A stretch of DNA of 64,000 nucleotides, from assembly GCF_023715415.1 (NCBI RefSeq), contig NZ_JAMBOB010000011.1, positions 1 to 64,000 of the forward strand, given 5' to 3'. The notes below the pieces were generated by a model. The model saw only the letters and a program-made list of their open reading frames with translations. It had not been told where the DNA came from and made no database searches. The first letter of the stretch is position 1, and every line of letters starts with the position of its first letter. The DNA comes from Neobacillus niacini (GTDB lineage Bacteria; Bacillota; Bacilli; Bacillales; Cytobacillaceae). Positions 59,621 to 64,000 of the stretch are shown one piece after another. The translations under genes were made by a program, and so were the position numbers.

Positions 59621-60928
59621 GTGAAACTAGCGGTAGTCGCAGATGATTTAACGGGTGCAAATGACACGGGAGTTCAATTTGCAAAAAAAGGTTTAACCAC
59701 AACAGTGCTATTTTCATATACACAGTTACAACCGTCACATCTTACCGAAGATGTCATTGTTTTAAATTCAGACAGTCGAGCAATAGAGGCTAGAATGTCT
59801 TATAACATCGTTTTTAATCTATCGTCACAATTGAAGCAATTAGGTGTTTCTAATGTTTTTAAAAAGATAGATTCAACAATGAGAGGAAATATTGGTCCAG
59901 AGATTGATGCAGTAATGGATGCTTTTAACTATAAGATATCGTTTGTAGTACCTGCTTTTCCAAAGAGTAATCGAATGACTATAAATGGAGAGCATTTTGT
60001 AAATGGTGTCTTATTGGAGAAGGCTGAAATGGCGAAAGACCCTGCAAGCCCAGTAAATGAAAGTTATCTACCTAAATTGGTGCAGAAACAAAGTAAGAGG
60101 GGAGTTGGGCTAATTTCAATCTCTCATGTTAGAAAAGGAATTGACCACTTATCAAAAATCATGAAGGAATTATCCTTGTGTGACACTTCGAAGATCATCA
60201 TTATCGATGCAACGACGGATGATGAACTTGAAATTATCGTAAAAGCAGCACAAGCTCTACAAGAGAAATTTCTTTGGGTGGGTTCAGCAGGAATTGCTTC
60301 ACACATCTTTTACAGAGGGGCCCAGGAAAATGTTTTAAATACGATTAAAGTTCATGACCGAAATCCTGTATTAGTGGTTGCGGGTAGTGTAAATTCCATT
60401 ACTCATAAGCAAATTCAGGTCCTTAAAGAAAAAAATGAAGTAGCAGAAATTGTTATATCTCCTGGAGAATTCTTTTTTGAGGATAGGAGGAAACTTGAAA
60501 TTGGTCGTATTGTTAATGAAAGTAAAGCATTGCTAGATAAAGGCAGTTTAGTCGTAACCACGAACCGAGACCAGGAAGTAATAAGGAAAGTAAAGGATTT
60601 ACAACGTGAACTTGGTTTATCAAACTACGATGTTGGAAATATAATAGCCAATTCAATGGGAGTAATTGCTGGTCAACTAATTGAAAGCAAGAAAATTTAC
60701 GGTACTGTTTTAACAGGTGGAGATATTGCAGGTGCTACATGTAAAGTGTTACAAGGTGAAGGGATTCGAGTCATTGGTGAAGTAGAGCCTGGTATACCTT
60801 ATGGAAAACTCTTTGGAGGATTATTTGATGGCATTCCACTTGTCACTAAAGCAGGTGCGTTTGGAACCCACCAAGCACTTTCTAAGGCTCTTCAAAAGGT
60901 TACAGAATTAAGTACACGTACTCATTGA
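59621..60928 (+). CDS. four-carbon acid sugar kinase (DUF1537)
   Basis: A 435-residue kinase of the family that phosphorylates D-threonate, D-erythronate or related acids at C4. Motifs: VVADDLTGANDTG (substrate domain), KKIDSTMRGNIGPEI and the nucleotide part GSAGIAS, VVAGSVNSITHKQ. Start GTG 59621. Followed by pdxA2, forming a kinase-dehydrogenase pair. The exact substrate cannot be told from sequence. Confidence 0.92.
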   Translation: MKLAVVADDLTGANDTGVQFAKKGLTTTVLFSYTQLQPSHLTEDVIVLNSDSRAIEARMSYNIVFNLSSQLKQLGVSNVFKKIDSTMRGNIGPEIDAVMDAFNYKISFVVPAFPKSNRMTINGEHFVNGVLLEKAEMAKDPASPVNESYLPKLVQKQSKRGVGLISISHVRKGIDHLSKIMKELSLCDTSKIIIIDATTDDELEIIVKAAQALQEKFLWVGSAGIASHIFYRGAQENVLNTIKVHDRNPVLVVAGSVNSITHKQIQVLKEKNEVAEIVISPGEFFFEDRRKLEIGRIVNESKALLDKGSLVVTTNRDQEVIRKVKDLQRELGLSNYDVGNIIANSMGVIAGQLIESKKIYGTVLTGGDIAGATCKVLQGEGIRVIGEVEPGIPYGKLFGGLFDGIPLVTKAGAFGTHQALSKALQKVTELSTRTH

Positions 60929-60998
60929 GTACTAATATAGAAATTTATTACTGATTTTTACTTGTCCAAATAAGAGATATTTACGGGAGGAATTATAA

Positions 60999-62006
60999 AT
61001 GACTAGCTATAAACCAAGTATTGCGATTACAATGGGAGATCCTTCTGGTGTCGGACCTGAAATTATCGTTAAATCTTTAAATGATAAATTCATTTATAAT
61101 ATCTGCAGTCCATTTGTTGTAGGCGACTTAAAAATTTTAAAAAGAGCTTTACACGTAACAAATATCGACCTTGAAGTAAACAGCATTACCAATCCAGGGG
61201 AAGCAAAGTCCCAATATGGCACCATTGATATAATTGATCTCGATTTAGTTTCTGAAGATTTACCATGGGGACAAGTTTCTCCAGAAGCTGGAAATGCTGC
61301 TTTCCGTTATTTAGAAAGAGCTATTCAATACGCAAATGAAGGACATATACAAGGGATTTGTACAGCACCTTTAAATAAAGAAGCGCTTCATAAAGCTGGG
61401 CATATTTATCCGGGTCACACTGAGATTTTAGCAGAATTAACAAATACAAAGGATTTTGCTATGATGCTCTCTGCACCTGCCTTAAGAGTCATTCATGTGA
61501 CAACACATATTGGACTCTTTGATGCGATTCATAAAATTAATGCTGAACGTCAATATACGGTTATTAAACTTGCACATGAGACATTACAAAAGGCAGGAAT
61601 TGAGTCTCCTCGAATTGCAGTTTGTGGAATTAACCCACATGCTGGCGAAAATGGACTTTTTGGTTATGGTGAGGAAGAAGAAAAGATCGTTCCGGCTATT
61701 GAAAAGGCACTAGCAGAAGGAATAAATGTTCAAGGACCACTTCCAGCAGATACATTATTCTTTAGAGCAAGACGCGGAGACTTTGATATTGTTGTTGCAC
61801 AATATCACGATCAAGGTCATGGACCAATTAAAGTGTTAGGTCTAGAGGCAGGAGTAAATATAACAGTAGGACTTCCAACTATTCGTACAAGTGTTGATCA
61901 TGGGACGGCTTTTGATATCGCTGGTAAAAATATTGCGGACGAGCAATCATTAAAAGAAGCACTACGTATGGCAGTTGAATTAGCTCCAAAGACAAACACG
62001 TATTAA
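60999..62006 (+). CDS. pdxA2: PdxA2-type 4-phospho-sugar-acid dehydrogenase
   Basis: A 335-residue enzyme of the PdxA family. The PdxA2 subgroup oxidatively decarboxylates 4-phospho-D-threonate or -erythronate to dihydroxyacetone phosphate. Motifs: MGDPSGVGPEI, TAPLNKEAL, the metal-binding HTEILAE and YHDQGHGP. Being next to a DUF1537 kinase supports the catabolic role over pyridoxine synthesis. ATG 60999 follows GGGAGG. Confidence 0.92.
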   Translation: MTSYKPSIAITMGDPSGVGPEIIVKSLNDKFIYNICSPFVVGDLKILKRALHVTNIDLEVNSITNPGEAKSQYGTIDIIDLDLVSEDLPWGQVSPEAGNAAFRYLERAIQYANEGHIQGICTAPLNKEALHKAGHIYPGHTEILAELTNTKDFAMMLSAPALRVIHVTTHIGLFDAIHKINAERQYTVIKLAHETLQKAGIESPRIAVCGINPHAGENGLFGYGEEEEKIVPAIEKALAEGINVQGPLPADTLFFRARRGDFDIVVAQYHDQGHGPIKVLGLEAGVNITVGLPTIRTSVDHGTAFDIAGKNIADEQSLKEALRMAVELAPKTNTY

Positions 62007-62018
62007 GGGCTTTATACA

Positions 62019-62053
62019 AAAAAAGGATTGTTCAGAAGAACAATCCCTTTTTT
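62019..62053 (+). terminator. pdxA2 terminator
   Basis: AAAAGGATTGTTC/GAACAATCCCTTTT stem with an AGAA loop and a run of T. It could work both ways because a run of A precedes it. Confidence 0.93.
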
Positions 62054-62058
62054 ACATG

Positions 62059-62163
62059 CTACATAAACATATCCAAGATTAGGACTCCAACAAGTCCAAC
62101 TAAAGAAATTATCGTTACCATGATCGACCAGGTTTTAATGGTTTTTCCAATCGTTAGGTTAAC
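62059..62163 (-). pseudogene. GntP permease, C-terminal fragment, inverted
   Basis: The minus strand encodes NLTIGKTIKTWSIMVTIISL, then VGLVGVLILDMFM and a TAG stop (62059-62061), which looks like the C-terminus of GntP-family sugar-acid permeases. An in-frame TGA lies just upstream, so only about 33 residues remain. It lies head-to-head with the next fragment. Confidence 0.72.
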
Positions 62164-62178
62164 TCAATTCCGAGCAGC

Positions 62179-62298
62179 AGACTATATTCTGAAGTAATTA
62201 ATTCTGCAGGAATCATCATTTTAATCACGGGTGCTGGTGGTGCCTTTGGAGCAGTAATCAACAAAAGTGGTATTGGTGACTATCTGATTGCTACATAG
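62179..62298 (+). pseudogene. GntP permease, internal fragment
   Basis: The plus strand encodes SEVINSAGIIILITGAGGAF, then GAVINKSGIGDYLIAT and a stop. The ITGAGGAFGAV...SGIGD stretch is a hallmark of the GntP family. No start or upstream part is present. It is oriented opposite to the C-terminal fragment, so the gene was broken, inverted and mostly deleted. Confidence 0.8.
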
Positions 62299-62363
62299 AA
62301 GAAACAAAATACAATTGGAACTGTGAAGTGTTTGCTACAGCTTGTTTTAAATTAATTATACCG

Positions 62364-62400
62364 AAATAGCCCAGTCCAAAAACCGGGCTATTTAGTATGT
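62364..62400 (+). terminator. terminator-like hairpin before fbp
   Basis: AAATAGCCC/GGGCTATTT stem with a 12-base loop, followed by AGTATG. Possibly the old terminator of the permease gene. Confidence 0.7.
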
Positions 62401-62451
62401 AAATCTATAGTAGTTACAACTTCGCATGTTACCCACTGTTTAAGAAACTGG

Positions 62452-62480
62452 TTGACAGAGGGATTCTATAAAGTAAAATA
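62452..62480 (+). promoter_or_regulatory. candidate fbp promoter
   Basis: TTGACA (62452-62457), 17-base spacer, AAAATA (62475-62480), or TAAAAT with 16-base spacing. Good -35, weaker -10; about 75 bases before the fbp start. Confidence 0.55.
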
Positions 62481-62555
62481 ACTATTATTTGAGTTTTTAG
62501 ATAATATAAATAATTATACTTAATCTGCGAAATGGTAAATATTGAAAGGGGATAC

Positions 62556-64000
62556 ATGGTTTTGAACTCAACATATTTAGATTTACTTGTCCAAAAATAT
62601 GATTGTGAAGAAAAAGTGATAACTGAAATTATTAATCTAGAAGCGATTCTTAATCTACCAAAGGGGACAGAACATTTTGTCAGTGATTTACATGGGGAGT
62701 TTCAAGCTTTTCAACATGTGTTAAGAAATGGTTCAGGGAATGTAAAAAGAAGAATCAGAGACTTGTTTCAAGATGTTTTATTTGAAAAAGAAATTAATGA
62801 TTTTGCGACATTAGTTTATTATCCTGAAGAAAAATTAATATTAATGAAAAGTCATTTTGGCAATGAACAAGAATTAAACCAATGGTATATCGTAATCATC
62901 GAGCGGATGATAAGGCTTATTTCTCATGCATCCTCGAAATATACTCGTTCGAAATTACGAAAAGCATTACCGAGTCAATTTGTGTTTATTATAGAGGAGC
63001 TGCTATATAAAACGAATCAATCTGCAAATAAGGAGCGATATTATAAAGAAATTGTTGAGCAGATTATCTCCTTAGGTCAGGCTGATAAACTCATAACAGG
63101 GCTTGCGTATACCACCCAAAGATTGGTTGTCGATCATCTTCATGTAGTGGGGGATATTTATGATCGTGGACCTGAACCTGATAAAATAATGGAAACTCTA
63201 ATTAATTATCATTCCGTTGATATTCAGTGGGGAAACCATGATGTACTATGGATTGGTGCTTTTGCTGGTTCAATGGTTTGTCTTGCTAATATCATTCGTA
63301 TCTGCGCAAGATATGACAATCTGGATATTATTGAAGATGTATATGGAATCAATCTTAGACCTCTGCTGAATCTTGCGGAGAAATACTATGAGGATAATCC
63401 GGCCTTCAGACCTAAGGTACATTCGAATCAGAAACTATCTGATCATGAAACATTACAAATAACGAAAATTCATCAAGCCATTGCGATGATTCAGTTCAAA
63501 CTCGAAATGCCTATTATCAAGAGACGCCCGTATTTTAATATGTCAGAAAGGCTTTTACTTGAGAAAATTGATTATGAAAAGAACGAAATAACGATTTATG
63601 GGAAAACCTATAAGCTGGAAAATACTTGCTTTTCCACGGTAAATCCAGACCAGCCTGATCAATTATTAGAAGAAGAAAAGCAGGTTCTGGAAAAATTATT
63701 ATTTTCAGTCCAGCATTCAGAAAAGCTGGCCAGACATATGAATTTCCTTATGAAGAAAGGGAGTCTTTATTTAAAATATAACGGGAATTTATTAATACAT
63801 GGTTGTATTCCTTTAGATGAAAAAGGGAATATGGAAAAAATGGTTATCGAAAATAAAACCTATTCAGGTCGTGAATTACTTGATGTTTTTGAACGGTATT
63901 TACTGCATGCTTTTGCACACCCTGAAGTGACAGATGATCTTGCTACTGATATGGTCTGGTATTTATGGACAGGAGAATATTCATCACTCTTTGGAAAAAG
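62556..64000 (+). CDS. fbp: class III fructose-1,6-bisphosphatase, 5' part
   Basis: Gluconeogenic phosphatase of the Bacillus type. About 481 codons are visible and the frame is open at the window end, so the C-terminus is missing. Metallophosphatase motifs: [24 protein letters not shown] and [12 protein letters not shown]. Similarity to B. subtilis Fbp (YydE) is high throughout, including [14 protein letters not shown]. The start is ATG 62556 after GAAAGGGG; B. subtilis Fbp has a longer N-terminus, so the start may differ. It marks the return to conserved chromosome. Confidence 0.95.
   Translation, partial: MVLNSTYLDLLVQKYDCEEKVITEIINLEAILNLPKGTEHFVSDLHGEFQAFQHVLRNGSGNVKRRIRDLFQDVLFEKEINDFATLVYYPEEKLILMKSHFGNEQELNQWYIVIIERMIRLISHASSKYTRSKLRKALPSQFVFIIEELLYKTNQSANKERYYKEIVEQIISLGQADKLITGLAYTTQRLVVDHLHVVGDIYDRGPEPDKIMETLINYHSVDIQWGNHDVLWIGAFAGSMVCLANIIRICARYDNLDIIEDVYGINLRPLLNLAEKYYEDNPAFRPKVHSNQKLSDHETLQITKIHQAIAMIQFKLEMPIIKRRPYFNMSERLLLEKIDYEKNEITIYGKTYKLENTCFSTVNPDQPDQLLEEEKQVLEKLLFSVQHSEKLARHMNFLMKKGSLYLKYNGNLLIHGCIPLDEKGNMEKMVIENKTYSGRELLDVFERYLLHAFAHPEVTDDLATDMVWYLWTGEYSSLFGK

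Overview
The window is chromosomal DNA around the replication origin of a low-GC, endospore-forming Bacillota of the family Bacillaceae. The gene order (rrn-gyrA-gyrB-remB-recF-yaaA-dnaN-dnaA-oriC-rpmH-rnpA-spoIIIJ-jag-mnmE-mnmG-rsmG-noc-soj-spo0J, later rpsF-ssb-rpsR, yybS-gdpP-rplI-dnaC, purA, walRKHIJ-htrC and rlmH) is the Bacillus one. SpoIIIJ, YyaC, Spo0J/Soj and Noc point to a spore former. Protein similarity resembles Bacillus/Neobacillus, but the species cannot be named from this sequence alone. The window is written so that the dnaA side is on the minus strand and everything right of oriC is mostly on the plus strand, so both arms read away from the origin.

Layout. 1-9514 (minus): the 5' end of a 16S rRNA gene with tandem promoters P1/P2, then gyrA, gyrB, remB, recF, yaaA, dnaN, dnaA. 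7959-10210: a bipartite oriC, with DnaA boxes on both sides of dnaA and a DnaA-trio-like unwinding element between dnaA and dnaN. 10211-32379: rpmH, rnpA, yidC1, khpB, the tRNA-modification genes mnmE/mnmG, rsmG, noc, parA/parB, an accessory stretch (DUF554, yyaC, MscS, YyzM, molybdopterin oxidoreductase), ychF, the rpsF-ssb-rpsR operon with an S6:S18-type leader, and yybS-gdpP-rplI-dnaC. 32441-33550: four tandem 52-bp hairpin repeats abutting a minus-strand NERD/zinc-ribbon gene. 33624-35777: purA with two PurBoxes, then a tRNA cluster (Lys, Glu, Asp, Phe) preceded by a truncated tRNA-Lys copy. 35788-45292: a LysM/G5/M23 cell-wall hydrolase behind a perfect WalR box, the walRKHIJ-htrC operon and rlmH.

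45465-62298 is an accessory carbon-utilisation region between rlmH and fbp. It has a CdaR regulator with glycerate kinase, a GH5 glycoside hydrolase with an orphan sugar-binding lipoprotein, and a second binding lipoprotein with two ABC permeases and a GH51 arabinofuranosidase (no ATPase encoded, so a shared MsmX-type ATPase is expected). It also has a YesL-like membrane protein and a four-carbon sugar-acid module: an unusual PrpR_N/AAA+/Fis regulator, a DUF1537 kinase and PdxA2. The GntP permease that normally accompanies such modules survives only as two oppositely oriented fragments. Two cre-like sites suggest CcpA control. The window ends inside fbp (class III fructose-1,6-bisphosphatase).

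Chromosome-organisation signals recur: parS sites in spo0J, before ssb and in walK, and DnaA-box clusters in front of mnmE and rlmH as well as at oriC. No CRISPR array, prophage or intact insertion sequence was seen. The candidates most worth following are the degenerate PrpR-like regulator with its possible direct-repeat operator, the 52-bp hairpin array beside the NERD gene, and the rearranged GntP remnant.
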